From Comamonadaceae bacterium (GTDB lineage Bacteria > Pseudomonadota > Gammaproteobacteria > Burkholderiales > Burkholderiaceae_C), in the NCBI GenBank assembly GCA_027486555.1, contig JAIXOX010000005.1, positions 1 through 35,205 of the forward strand: 35,205 nucleotides of DNA. Reading direction: 5' to 3'. Shown piece by piece: positions 8,451 to 16,842 of the stretch; position 1 is the first letter of the stretch; each line of letters starts with the position of its first letter. The notes below the pieces were generated by a model. It had not been told where the DNA came from, ran no database searches, and was given only the letters and a program-made list of their open reading frames with translations. Position numbers and translations under genes: made by a program.

Positions 8451-10349
8451 TCAAAGCATGAAAGTTGATAAGACCGGAAAGGCAGCAATCACAATGACAC
8501 CCACCACCAGCGCAGCGATATATGGCCAGATCGCAACGATCACTTCGTCGGGTTTGGCGTCACCAATCCGGCATGCGATGTAAAAGCCAACCCCAATGGG
8601 CGGCATCATCAATCCAACGTTCATGGCGCAGACAATCACCATGGAGTAATGGATGTCATTGATGCCCAGTTTTTTGGCAATGGGGAACATGATCGGTGCC
8701 AGCAGCAACACTGCAGGCAGGCCTTCAAGAAGACAACCCAAAATCAAAAATACAAGCACGGTGACGGCCATAAAAGCCATCCAGCCTCCAGGCAAGGTGG
8801 TCAAGAACGAAGAGAGTTGCTGAACGATTCCACTTTGCGTGATCGCCCATGCCATGGCAGAAGCCGTTCCCAAAATGAGCAGAATTGCACCACTCAGAGC
8901 AGCGGTCTCCACCAACATGGCATATGCACGCTTCCATCCAATGCCACCGTATAAAACCTGGCCAATCAACATAGCGTAAAGGACTGCGATGGTGGACACC
9001 TCGGTTGCCGTAGCAACGCCGCCGCCAACCGCACTGCGGATCAAAAATGGCAGCACAAGCGCAGGGGCGGCAATCAAGGCCAAACGTCCGATGACCTTGG
9101 CGCTGGGACGTCGTATGTTTCCTGTTTTTTCATTGCGCGCCTTCCAGCGAGCCAACACCAACAGTGCCAGCAGCAACACCATGGCTACAAAGAAGCCACT
9201 CTCAAAGAGCCCTGCAATCGATACACCCGCCACAGATCCGAGTACGATCAGAACAATGCTGGGTGGCACGGTGTCAGCCATCGCTGCACCTGTGGCCAAA
9301 AGCGCCACCATCTCTGATTTTTTGTTACCTCGTCTTCGCATTTCTGGAAATAATGCGGGTGCCACTGTGGCCATGTCGGAAACTTTGGAGCCTGAAATAC
9401 CCGACACGATGAACAATGAAGCCAGCAGGACGTATGACATGCCTGCTTTCACATGACCAATCAAGGAAGCCAGCAGGTCAACAATGGCTTTTCCCATGCC
9501 TGTTGCATCCAGAATGCAACCCAGCAACACAAAGATGGGCACCGAAACCAGAACGATGTTGCCCATCCCCTCATCGATTCGTCCAACAATCACCACCAGT
9601 GGCACATTGCCGGTGAATGCCAGATACGCCATCACGCCAATGCCGAAACAAAAGGCAATGGGCACTCCCGATACAAGACAGAGAATGACCAGACCGCACA
9701 AGAAAATCAAAATGTTGATCAACCCCAATTGGCTGAAATTGGGTGATAGCCAATTGCACGCCACAATGAATGCACCAACACCCACAATAGCAATGGACAA
9801 GTTGGTTTTTGTCACGGTCTTCAAGGCATATGCCGCAATGACAGCCAACATCAAAATCATACCGGACGCTATGGCGATTACCCGGATGCCGCTGGGTATT
9901 TCAAGCGCTGGCGATGTGACAATCCATTCACTTTCTACGTGTTCAATGGCGGGGCCAATCAGCGCAATCAAAAATGCGCCCATAGCAGCCAACGCAAATG
10001 CATGAACAAGGCCTCGCCAACGATCTGACATTCTGTCGACGAACATGGACAGACGAAGATGTTCGTTGCGGTGCATGGCCAGTACCGCACCCAACATCGC
10101 CACCCAGATGAATGCAAATGAGACGGCCTCATCGATCCAACCCAGAGGCCGTGAAAACACATACCGCGCCATGACACCACTGAACAGCATCACCACAATG
10201 CTGACCATGAGTGCGGCGCAGGCCGCCTCAAGAGGAATCATCCATTTGGATAGCATGCGATTGAACGCGGTCTCAGCAGGGGACAACTGAGGCCCCAGTT
10301 CAAGCGCCGAAGAAAGTGAATCCGGACTGTTCATATGTTTCAGTGGCAA
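8451..10349 (-). CDS. TRAP transporter permease, fused DctQ-DctM
   Basis: This inner-membrane protein joins the small (DctQ) and large (DctM) subunits of a TRAP transporter in 632 residues. It would import a carboxylate captured by the periplasmic DctP protein, driven by a sodium gradient. Residues about 30-185 form the four-helix DctQ part, with the typical RYVFSRPLGWIDEAVSFAFIW-like segment split across helices. Residues about 205-632 form the many-helix DctM part, with motifs such as GIGVMAYLAF and MMPPIGVGFYIACRIG. Fused QM proteins are well known. A start at Met6 (10334) is also possible. It follows dctP by about 100 bases in the same operon, and the epimerase-like gene follows 20 bases later. 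The substrate cannot be read from the sequence. Confidence 0.92.
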   Translation of the reverse strand: MPLKHMNSPDSLSSALELGPQLSPAETAFNRMLSKWMIPLEAACAALMVSIVVMLFSGVMARYVFSRPLGWIDEAVSFAFIWVAMLGAVLAMHRNEHLRLSMFVDRMSDRWRGLVHAFALAAMGAFLIALIGPAIEHVESEWIVTSPALEIPSGIRVIAIASGMILMLAVIAAYALKTVTKTNLSIAIVGVGAFIVACNWLSPNFSQLGLINILIFLCGLVILCLVSGVPIAFCFGIGVMAYLAFTGNVPLVVIVGRIDEGMGNIVLVSVPIFVLLGCILDATGMGKAIVDLLASLIGHVKAGMSYVLLASLFIVSGISGSKVSDMATVAPALFPEMRRRGNKKSEMVALLATGAAMADTVPPSIVLIVLGSVAGVSIAGLFESGFFVAMVLLLALLVLARWKARNEKTGNIRRPSAKVIGRLALIAAPALVLPFLIRSAVGGGVATATEVSTIAVLYAMLIGQVLYGGIGWKRAYAMLVETAALSGAILLILGTASAMAWAITQSGIVQQLSSFLTTLPGGWMAFMAVTVLVFLILGCLLEGLPAVLLLAPIMFPIAKKLGINDIHYSMVIVCAMNVGLMMPPIGVGFYIACRIGDAKPDEVIVAIWPYIAALVVGVIVIAAFPVLSTFML

Positions 10350-10451
10350 TGTGTATGTGTAAATCTCACCAGCTGCAGTGAAGCAGGCATACCGGAAACA
10401 TCCGATATGCCTGTCAGGTGCTGGATGCCAGACGTGAAATTAACGTCTGAT

Positions 10452-11501
10452 TTAAGCGAGCTTGCCGCTGTATTTCTCAAGCAAAGCCCAAGCCTCTGGT
10501 CCGAATTTCTTTTGCCAATCAACGTAATAGGTGGACTTTTGCAAAATATCGCGGAATGGCTTGGTGTCGACTTTGTTGAATTGCATTCCTTGACCTTTGA
10601 GTTTGGTTTCAAGAGTTGCGTTCAGCGCATCATGTGCCACGCGTTGCTTCAATGCGTGCGCTTCAAAAATTCTAGTCGCCAGGGCGCGAAGGTCTTCAGG
10701 TAAAGCGTTCCAGTTTCGCTTGTTACCCACCAAGGAGAAGTATTCCCACATGTGCGATGTGTATGAGCAGTATTTTTGAACTTCATACAGTTTCACGGCA
10801 TCAATGGTGGGAAGTGCATTTTCCTGACCATCAACGACTTTGGTTTGCAGCGCGGTGTACAACTCGCCGATGGGCACCGATGCTGGCGCTGCGTCCAAAG
10901 CTTTGAACATGGAGGTCCACAAAGGCGTAGCGGGCACTCGAATCTTCATCCCCACCATGTCTTTGGGTGATGTGATCGGTTTTGTCGAATGTGTGATCTG
11001 TCGGAAGCCATGGTCAAAAACTTTACCCACTTGCACCAGGTTGGCCTTGTCAAAAGCAGCTTTCATGTGTGCGCCCAGATCGCCGTCCATGGCTTTCCAG
11101 ACCGTGGCGTAATCAGGGAACGCAAACGCGATGGAGTTAATGGCAGCAACGGGAATCAGATTGCCATAGATTGAGCCTGCAGTACATACGAAATCGATGG
11201 CACCAGAGCGCACTTGTGAAAGAGTGTCGGTGTCGCTGCCCAACTGCCCACTAGAAAACACATCAATGCTCAGTCGACCGTTGGACTCTTTCAAGATTTC
11301 GGCACAAGCCGCCTTCAAAGCGGTAGGTGTCGGGTGACTGTCCGGCAGGGTGATGGCGATTTTCATGCTGACCTTGCTGGCTGACTGAGCCAGAACAACG
11401 CCAGGAACCATGGTGGTTGCAGCAACGCCTGCGATACCCTTGAGAAGGCCTCGACGGTTTGTACCTACAGAAGCTTGATTGATTTTCGAAGCAAATGACA
11501 T
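10452..11501 (-). CDS. TRAP transporter solute-binding protein (DctP family)
   Basis: This periplasmic receptor hands its ligand to the DctQM permease encoded next. The start at 11501 is set by GGAGAC just upstream and gives 349 residues. A longer in-frame extension to 11699 would overlap the upstream VOC gene and is rejected. The N-terminus has a twin-arginine signal (NRRGLLKG, Arg16-Arg17) followed by a hydrophobic stretch, with cleavage near VVLAQSA. Export of DctP by Tat is less common than by Sec. The DctP fold shows in FSSGQLGSDTDTLSQVRSG, the KIRVPATPLW region with the conserved carboxylate-binding Arg, and GELYTALQTKVVDGQENAL. It follows the VOC gene by 22 bases in the same operon. 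The ligand is unknown; most DctP proteins bind organic acids. Confidence 0.92.
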   Translation of the reverse strand: MSFASKINQASVGTNRRGLLKGIAGVAATTMVPGVVLAQSASKVSMKIAITLPDSHPTPTALKAACAEILKESNGRLSIDVFSSGQLGSDTDTLSQVRSGAIDFVCTAGSIYGNLIPVAAINSIAFAFPDYATVWKAMDGDLGAHMKAAFDKANLVQVGKVFDHGFRQITHSTKPITSPKDMVGMKIRVPATPLWTSMFKALDAAPASVPIGELYTALQTKVVDGQENALPTIDAVKLYEVQKYCSYTSHMWEYFSLVGNKRNWNALPEDLRALATRIFEAHALKQRVAHDALNATLETKLKGQGMQFNKVDTKPFRDILQKSTYYVDWQKKFGPEAWALLEKYSGKLA

Positions 11502-11523
11502 TTTGTCTCCTTTGATTGTTGAT

Positions 11524-11949
11524 TCAATTAAAAACATTGGGCTGGTGCACTTCAATGCAGTGACCATCTGGGTCATACAAGAACACTTGATACCAGCCAG
11601 GAATGGCCCAGCATCCATAGTCCGCGTATTTGATGCCGAGTTCATCGCAGCGGCGCATGAACCCTTTGATGTCGTCTGTTCGGAAGCAGAAGTGTCCATG
11701 GCCCATAGGGTTCACAAACTTCTTCATTTTGAAACCCGTTTCCAGATCACGCTCTGACCAATGGAACTCAATGTCGCCATCTGTCAGGAAGTCCACTTTT
11801 CCTGTGTATGCGCGATCTTCGCGAATGCCGCTCACCACGGTGTGCTCTTTGTCTGCAATCGTGCCCAGATCAAAAAGCGTTTTGTAGAACTTGCTCAGTC
11901 GCGACAAGTTGTCTGTACAGATGTTCATGTGATGGAACTTGAAATTCAT
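11524..11949 (-). CDS. VOC-superfamily (glyoxalase/dioxygenase fold) protein
   Basis: This 141-residue protein has two beta-alpha-beta-beta-beta modules of the vicinal oxygen chelate fold. Likely metal ligands are His7 (HHMNI), Glu61 (DIEFHW), His86 (MGHGHFCF) and Glu133 (HCIEVHQ), a full VOC set. It could be a lyase, isomerase, epimerase or ring-cleavage enzyme; its size fits a glyoxalase-like enzyme or methylmalonyl-CoA epimerase rather than an extradiol dioxygenase. The start at 11949 is chosen because AAGGA lies seven bases upstream; an ATG at 11955 sits too close to that site. It is the first gene of the minus-strand TRAP operon, divergent from the hydratase/CoA-transferase operon, so it probably acts on the same compound. 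Confidence 0.75.
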   Translation of the reverse strand: MNFKFHHMNICTDNLSRLSKFYKTLFDLGTIADKEHTVVSGIREDRAYTGKVDFLTDGDIEFHWSERDLETGFKMKKFVNPMGHGHFCFRTDDIKGFMRRCDELGIKYADYGCWAIPGWYQVFLYDPDGHCIEVHQPNVFN

Positions 11950-12061
11950 CGCCATTTCCTTTCGTTCGGTTTGATATGGGACCCGTTGACTCACGCTCAT
12001 GGGGTCACTGTTTTCTGCGAGCCAAGTTCTATTTCTCAACTCTGGGTATGAACGATATAAC

Positions 12062-12077
12062 AATTCATATGTGAATT
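12062..12077. promoter_or_regulatory. palindromic operator in the divergent promoter region
   Basis: AATTCATATGTGAATT has perfect 6-base arms around a 4-base centre. It lies 14 bases upstream of the -35-like element of the + strand operon and about 110 bases from the VOC start, so one bound protein could act on both operons. The core TTCATATGTGAA resembles TTCACATGTAAA at 16144-16155, upstream of the iclR gene. Binding by that IclR protein is inference. Confidence 0.5.
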
Positions 12078-12090
12078 CAATGATGCACAA

Positions 12091-12120
12091 GTGAAACTTT
12101 ATAAGGGTTATCCCTATATT
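12091..12120 (+). promoter_or_regulatory. candidate promoter of the hydratase/CoA-transferase operon
   Basis: A -35-like GTGAAA (12091-12096) and a -10-like TATATT (12115-12120) are 18 bases apart in a very AT-rich stretch. The gene start is at 12184 with AGGA seven bases before it. The weak -35 together with the palindrome just upstream suits an activated promoter. This is a prediction from consensus only. Confidence 0.4.
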
Positions 12121-12183
12121 TTTCACAATAAAACTGCAATTTGAACGCTTTTCAGAATTACTAATGAATGATAGGATGTATAT

Positions 12184-13050
12184 ATGAATTCAATATTGCC
12201 AAGTCCAACACGTTTGATTGCCAGTCAGGAAAAAGTCGTGCGCACAGAAATCTGCAGCGTCTCCTCTGTGCGCAGAGTCGCAGCCATGCTGGATTTAGAA
12301 CCCGATGCTTATGAGCTTGGGGCTGCTCTGCCCAGAGGTTGGCAGTTCCTTTTGATGGCTGCTGATACCAAGCGCGCGCAACTCAGAGCAGATGGGTTTC
12401 CCGGCCTTGGTGTTCCTATGCCTGATCTGGGCCTTCCAAGATTGATGCTGGGGGGCAGGACGGTTGCCTACAAATCGGACATCCCAATTGGCGCCGCTGT
12501 AACGCGTAGAAGTTGCATCCGCAACATCACTCAGAAAACCAATCAGTCAGGTCCATTGGCCATTGCCACCATTGAACATGAACTCACACTCAACCAGTGC
12601 CAAACCTTGGCGCTGGTTGAAACACAAACCTACCTGCTGCTGCCTGCCAGCAAAGGTGGTTCAGCCGTTGGTGTGTCTAAGCACCCTGATGAGCTGACAG
12701 GCCAGTTTGTGAAAACGGTTGTTCCAGATGAAACGCTGATTTTTCAGTATTCAGCGCTTGGTTTTAATTCTCACAAGATCCACATTGACCGCTCACACGC
12801 CCGAAATGTAGAAGGATTTCCTGACCTGGTGGTCAACGGTGGTCTTGCCACACTGCTGATGACAGAGTTTTTACGTAACGACGTCAATGTTCAACCTGCT
12901 GGCATCAAGGTTCGCCACATTGCGCCTCTTTTTTGTGGAAGCCCCATCACCATGGTGGCCAAACAATTGGAGGGGAAATGGCAGATCCAAGCCTATGACC
13001 ACCGCTTCATCTTGGCCATCGATATGGAGGTAGATACCCATGAGCTTTAA
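12184..13050 (+). CDS. HTD2/MaoC-like acyl-CoA hydratase (3-methylfumaryl-CoA or mesaconyl-CoA hydratase-like)
   Basis: This 288-residue protein has the double hot-dog layout of the HTD2-like family, which includes mesaconyl-C4-CoA hydratase and 3-methylfumaryl-CoA hydratase. These enzymes add or remove water on an enoyl-CoA. The N-terminal half (about residues 20-150) has the family pattern around LPRLMLGGRTVAYKSDIPIG and RNITQKTNQSGPL. The C-terminal half has the catalytic-type segment YSALGFNSHKIHID (about 198-211). The usual LVVHGPL motif reads LVVNGGL here, so a His is replaced by Asn. AGGA seven bases upstream supports the start. It overlaps the CoA-transferase gene by 11 bases, a sign of tight coupling. 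The CoA ester made by that enzyme is the likely substrate. Confidence 0.75.
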   Translation: MNSILPSPTRLIASQEKVVRTEICSVSSVRRVAAMLDLEPDAYELGAALPRGWQFLLMAADTKRAQLRADGFPGLGVPMPDLGLPRLMLGGRTVAYKSDIPIGAAVTRRSCIRNITQKTNQSGPLAIATIEHELTLNQCQTLALVETQTYLLLPASKGGSAVGVSKHPDELTGQFVKTVVPDETLIFQYSALGFNSHKIHIDRSHARNVEGFPDLVVNGGLATLLMTEFLRNDVNVQPAGIKVRHIAPLFCGSPITMVAKQLEGKWQIQAYDHRFILAIDMEVDTHEL

Positions 13051-14251
13051 GCCACTGAAAAATATCCGTGTTCTGGATTTGACCAGTGTCGTTGTCGGCC
13101 CAGTTTGTACATGGCGTCTCGGTCAGTATGGGGCGGAGATCATCAAAGTTGAAAACCCAGAGGGTGACCTCATGCGCGGGCTTGGCGGCCTCTCGCCAAC
13201 AGGTCAACATTCGGGTGCTTACTTGCACTTGAACCGTGGCAAAAGAAATATCTGCCTTGACCTCAAGAAGCCGGGAGCCAAAGAAGTCATGGATCGCTTG
13301 ATTGAGTCTGTTGATGTCATTGTGGCCAACATGCGACCTCAAGCCCTGCAAAAACTGGGCATTGATGCGGACTCTATACGCAGTCGCTTTCCGGAAAAAA
13401 TCTATTGCCTCATCACGGGCTATGGCACCGATGGCCCCTATGCCGGTCTTCCAACCTATGACAGCGTTGTCCAGGGTGTCACAGGCATGGCCGGATTGTT
13501 TTTGAAACGCGATGGCGCGCCAAACTATGTCCCCATGTTGATCTGTGATCACGTTGCAGGCGAAATCGCAGCTGGCTCCATTCTGGCCGCCGTTGTGGAA
13601 TACCAATCTACTGGCAAGGGTTGCACGATTGAGGTTCCCATGTTTGAAACCATGGCTGGATTTGTCCTGCAAGAGCATCTGGCGCAACAAAGCTTTGACC
13701 CTCCCGTCGGACCCGCAGGTGACCTCAGACTGCTCAGTCCGCAAAACAAACCTGTTCAAACATCTGACGGATGGATTTCCTTCACGGTCAACACGGATTC
13801 TCAGGTTCGTGCTTTCTTGAATGCGACTGGCCGCAGTGACTTACTCAACGATGCACGGTTCAATTCGGTCGCCGCACGGGCAAAGAACGTCAAAGAATGG
13901 TTCGAGGTCAGGGGTACGCCGCTGACCCACAAGAGCACGGACGAATGGCTTGAGCTTTTTCAAAAAGCAGACATTGCCGTTCAGCCCTGCCACACCCTTG
14001 AGACGCTACAACACGACAAGCATCTGAAGGCTGTCGGTTTGATCTCTCAAGAATCACACCCGACAGAGGGCACTGTTGCAGCCATTCGCGCTTCCATCAG
14101 AGTTGACGATGGCTACTTGGATGTGCGGTCTACGGCCCAACCCAAAGGGTGGGACTCAAAGCCACTACTTGCTGAAATGGGCTTCAAACAAGCACAAATC
14201 GAAGCGATGCTGAATTCAGGCGCAGTCGTGGCATCTTCTTCCAAAACTTGA
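13040..14251 (+). CDS. CaiB/BaiF family CoA-transferase
   Basis: This 403-residue class III CoA-transferase would move CoA from a donor such as succinyl-CoA to a carboxylic acid in the cytosol. Family features are the N-terminal IRVLDLTSVVVGPVCTWRLG and GAEIIKVENPEGD, the NRGKRNICLDLKKP segment, and the catalytic Asp141 in PTYDSVVQG, which forms the acyl anhydride intermediate. The length is typical. The start lies within the end of the hydratase gene, and its stop TGA overlaps a possible TTG start of the Bug gene, so the three genes form one operon. In itaconate-, citramalate- and mesaconate-type pathways a CaiB enzyme pairs with such a hydratase, but no CoA lyase is visible here. Confidence 0.9.
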   Translation: MSFKPLKNIRVLDLTSVVVGPVCTWRLGQYGAEIIKVENPEGDLMRGLGGLSPTGQHSGAYLHLNRGKRNICLDLKKPGAKEVMDRLIESVDVIVANMRPQALQKLGIDADSIRSRFPEKIYCLITGYGTDGPYAGLPTYDSVVQGVTGMAGLFLKRDGAPNYVPMLICDHVAGEIAAGSILAAVVEYQSTGKGCTIEVPMFETMAGFVLQEHLAQQSFDPPVGPAGDLRLLSPQNKPVQTSDGWISFTVNTDSQVRAFLNATGRSDLLNDARFNSVAARAKNVKEWFEVRGTPLTHKSTDEWLELFQKADIAVQPCHTLETLQHDKHLKAVGLISQESHPTEGTVAAIRASIRVDDGYLDVRSTAQPKGWDSKPLLAEMGFKQAQIEAMLNSGAVVASSSKT

Positions 14252-14265
14252 AAATCCAGAAAACC

Positions 14266-15237
14266 ATGAATCGTCGTCATGTTTTACAAACGCTGGGCAG
14301 CTGCCTGGCCTTTGGCACCCTGCCTGTCTGGGCGCAAGAGTACCCCAGTCGCCCTGTCAAAGTGATCATTCCATTTCCACCGGGTGGTCCAACAGATGTA
14401 CTGGGGCGCATCGTGGCGCAAAAACTCTCTGAGCGCTTGGGCCAAAGCTTTGTCGTTGACAACAAACCAGGCGCGAGCGGCATGATCGGCGCAGACATGG
14501 TTGCCAAATCTCAAGCCGATGGCTATACCTTGCTGGTCAATGCTTCATTGCATGTGATCAACCCAAGCTTGTACGATAAAACCCGATACGACGCGATTGC
14601 AGACTTCACACCGCTGAGCAACCTTGCGGACGTTCCGCTTGTCCTGGTTGTCAACGCGCAAACGCCTGCACAAACTGTCAAAGAACTGATCGCTTGGGTC
14701 AAATCATCCAAAACGCCTGTGAATTTTGCTTCATCAGGCAACGCCACCGCGCCGCACTTGGCAGGAGAAGCATTCAAGGTGGCAACGGGCATTGAAAAGA
14801 TGCAGCACGTCCCTTACAAAGGAAGCGCCCCTGCACTCACGGACTTGCTCAGCGGACAAGTCCAGATGATGTTTGACTCCTTGCCATCGAGCCAACCTTT
14901 CATCAAATCGGGCGCATTGAAGGCCATCGCAGTCACCACACAAAAACGATCTTCGGCATTGCCCAATGTGCCCACCATCACTGAAAGCGGCATCCCCGGC
15001 TTTAATTTCAGTACTTGGTACGGCATGTGGGCACCTAAGGCCATGCCACAAGCCATCGTTCAGAAACTGTCTAACGAAATTGCTCTGATCACACGCTTGC
15101 CGGAAGTACGTGAGAGATTCTTGGCACTGGGTGCGGAACCTGTGGGTAATACAGCCGAAGAGTTTGCGGCTTTCACCAAGTCTGAGTTGAATAAATGGGC
15201 TCGGGTCGTGAAACAGTCCGGCGCACGGGTCGACTGA
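14266..15237 (+). CDS. Bug-family (TctC-type) periplasmic solute-binding protein
   Basis: This is a periplasmic receptor of the Bug family, which binds carboxylates and related small molecules. The ATG at 14266 gives 323 residues starting MNRRHVLQTLGSC, with a signal peptide ending near PVWAQE. A TTG at 14248 overlapping the CaiB stop is possible but less likely. The family signature follows at once: YPSRPVKVIIPFPPGGPTD. The ligand loop with KPGASGMIGADMV and ADGYTLLVN is also present. No TctA/TctB permease genes are nearby, so it is an orphan receptor, as is common in Burkholderiales. It may serve another permease or act in sensing. Being in the CoA-transferase operon, it likely binds the same compound as the TRAP system or a related one. 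Confidence 0.9.
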   Translation: MNRRHVLQTLGSCLAFGTLPVWAQEYPSRPVKVIIPFPPGGPTDVLGRIVAQKLSERLGQSFVVDNKPGASGMIGADMVAKSQADGYTLLVNASLHVINPSLYDKTRYDAIADFTPLSNLADVPLVLVVNAQTPAQTVKELIAWVKSSKTPVNFASSGNATAPHLAGEAFKVATGIEKMQHVPYKGSAPALTDLLSGQVQMMFDSLPSSQPFIKSGALKAIAVTTQKRSSALPNVPTITESGIPGFNFSTWYGMWAPKAMPQAIVQKLSNEIALITRLPEVRERFLALGAEPVGNTAEEFAAFTKSELNKWARVVKQSGARVD

Positions 15238-15263
15238 TGGAATGACCACTCGGCGGTAAGCGT

Positions 15264-16049
15264 TCAGCCAAGCGTTGAACCTTTGCCGCCGCCCAGCCGC
15301 TCAGAAATGTTTCGAGCAGCAGCGCCCAAAGCTGCAGTGACTTCCGGAATCGACTTGCGTTTATTTTGATCAATGCGTTCAGAGTATGGAACCGTCAGTG
15401 CCGCCATGGCATGGCCTTGGGTATCCAGGATGGGAAAGCTGACTGCGTACAGCCCACGCACCTGCACACTGGGGACAGACTCGAAGCCGATTTTTCGAAT
15501 GGATTCAAGAATGGCTTGGATCTGCGGATCCGATTGCTCAGGTTTTCGTTGAACTGATTCCTCGAGCCAAAGTTTGGTTGTTTCTTCATTTTGGAAGGCC
15601 AACAAAACCCGCCCGGACACTGAAATCAACACATCCAGCTCTGATCCTGTACGGACACTGAAACCCATGCCGCTGGGCGTATCTACCTTGGCCAGAACGA
15701 CCTGTTTTCCCTGGGAATAAACGGTCAAATGACAAGACTGATCCAGTTCCATCGCCAGCCGTTTCATGATCGGCACGGCCTCAAACATCAATCGATGTGT
15801 AGGGGGGTTGATGTGCGCAAGCTCATACAACTTGGTTGTGATGATGTAAGTGTTGTCATCCACTTGGCTGACATAGTTGCGCTCTACGAGGCACGCGACC
15901 ATTCGATAAATTTCACCAACAGTTCGCCCAAGACCCTGAGCGATCTCTTTTTGCGTCATGGGTCGCTCGCTACGGCACAGGATTTCCAATATATCCAAGC
16001 CTTTTTCCAATGCGGGTGCCGAATAACTGCGGCGCTCACCTTCGCCCAT
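15264..16049 (-). CDS. IclR-family transcriptional regulator
   Basis: This 261-residue regulator has an N-terminal winged helix-turn-helix (about residues 12-70; APALEKGLDILEIL then TQKEIAQGLGRTVGEIYRMVACL) and a C-terminal IclR effector domain (about 85-255). The ATG at 16049 gives the usual short leader before the helix-turn-helix. A TTG at 16082 would add 11 residues, and neither start has a clear ribosome-binding site. It converges on the Bug gene with 26 bases between stops and probably controls the two divergent operons that meet near 12.1 kb. A palindrome at 16144-16155 resembles the one at 12062-12077, which fits autoregulation. IclR proteins often bind the pathway substrate or a CoA-free acid, but the ligand is unknown. 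Confidence 0.88.
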   Translation of the reverse strand: MGEGERRSYSAPALEKGLDILEILCRSERPMTQKEIAQGLGRTVGEIYRMVACLVERNYVSQVDDNTYIITTKLYELAHINPPTHRLMFEAVPIMKRLAMELDQSCHLTVYSQGKQVVLAKVDTPSGMGFSVRTGSELDVLISVSGRVLLAFQNEETTKLWLEESVQRKPEQSDPQIQAILESIRKIGFESVPSVQVRGLYAVSFPILDTQGHAMAALTVPYSERIDQNKRKSIPEVTAALGAAARNISERLGGGKGSTLG

Positions 16050-16143
16050 GCTGCTCTGCAGCTCATCGATTTCCGACGTCAATTCAAGCTCACTTCAAAA
16101 ATAGATTTCAAACTGTTGGACATGATACGCATGAATCACCTCG

Positions 16144-16155
16144 TTCACATGTAAA
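16144..16155. promoter_or_regulatory. possible IclR autoregulatory operator
   Basis: TTCACATGTAAA lies about 95 bases upstream of the iclR start. Read in reverse it is TTTACATGTGAA, which differs from the 12064-12075 core TTCATATGTGAA at 2 of 12 positions and shares the half-site ATGTGAA. The link to the IclR protein is inference. Confidence 0.4.
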
Positions 16156-16842
16156 TCCCAACAAGGTTCTTCAGTAAACTGTCAAAGATAACCAGCGATG
16201 GCGCAAACACCTTCAGCCCGGGAAAACGTTCTTCCATCCGTTGCAGCCTTGACTACCATAAGGGGTACGAATTGGGGCCTTTTCCAACTTACCGTTAGCG
16301 AAGTTTCGGTCTGGACTTTTCGGGTTCTCTTTTTGCCGGTGCATCTGCGCTTGTACAGGTCATTGGCAAAATACTCTGGTAGCGATAGAGACCTTATGTC
16401 GTAGACCACTTATTTTCATCAAGCAATTCCCATTCGTATCATTCGATAGCCAGCTCATCGCCAGTAGCAGGTAACCTTCCCTGTAAGCCAATGTCTGCTA
16501 ACGCTGAAATTGACAATTTAGTGCTGTTAATCGGTCGCCAGCTATGGGTCGGCTGCTGCCTGAGACTTTTCGCGTAGCTACGACCGCTTCCCGCCTCAAG
16601 CCGACCCTAAAAATTAACGGCCCCCCAATTTGGGTGAATCACTGATTCAGGCTGACAGCCGTCGTTGACCCATTCCCAAGATGAGCCCACATCTTCCTCA
16701 AACCGGATACCCCTACGCCAGAGCCAAGAAATCCGGCATGCAGGCGGCGCTACCAGACGCGTGAACCGGTGCGTTTGACAGCGAACAGACCCCGGGCCGT
16801 TTGGGCGATAACTTGGTTCACCCTTTGCTCATTGGAGTGTGC
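16156..16842. other. long gene-poor stretch between iclR and the YihY-type gene
   Basis: About 690 bases hold no convincing gene. Short open frames on both strands near 16182-16409 match nothing I recognise. A spaced inverted repeat lies inside: GTTAAT (16526-16531) pairs with ATTAAC (16613-16618), and GGGTCGGCT (16546-16554) pairs with AGCCGACCC (16599-16607). This resembles degraded palindromic intergenic DNA. A few codons before a TGA near 16748 could be a gene remnant, but too little remains to name it. Confidence 0.5.

Noticed and set aside
16526..16618. Integron attC site
   Set aside because: The GTTAAT and ATTAAC ends are in the opposite order to the attC R boxes, and no integrase or cassette gene is present.
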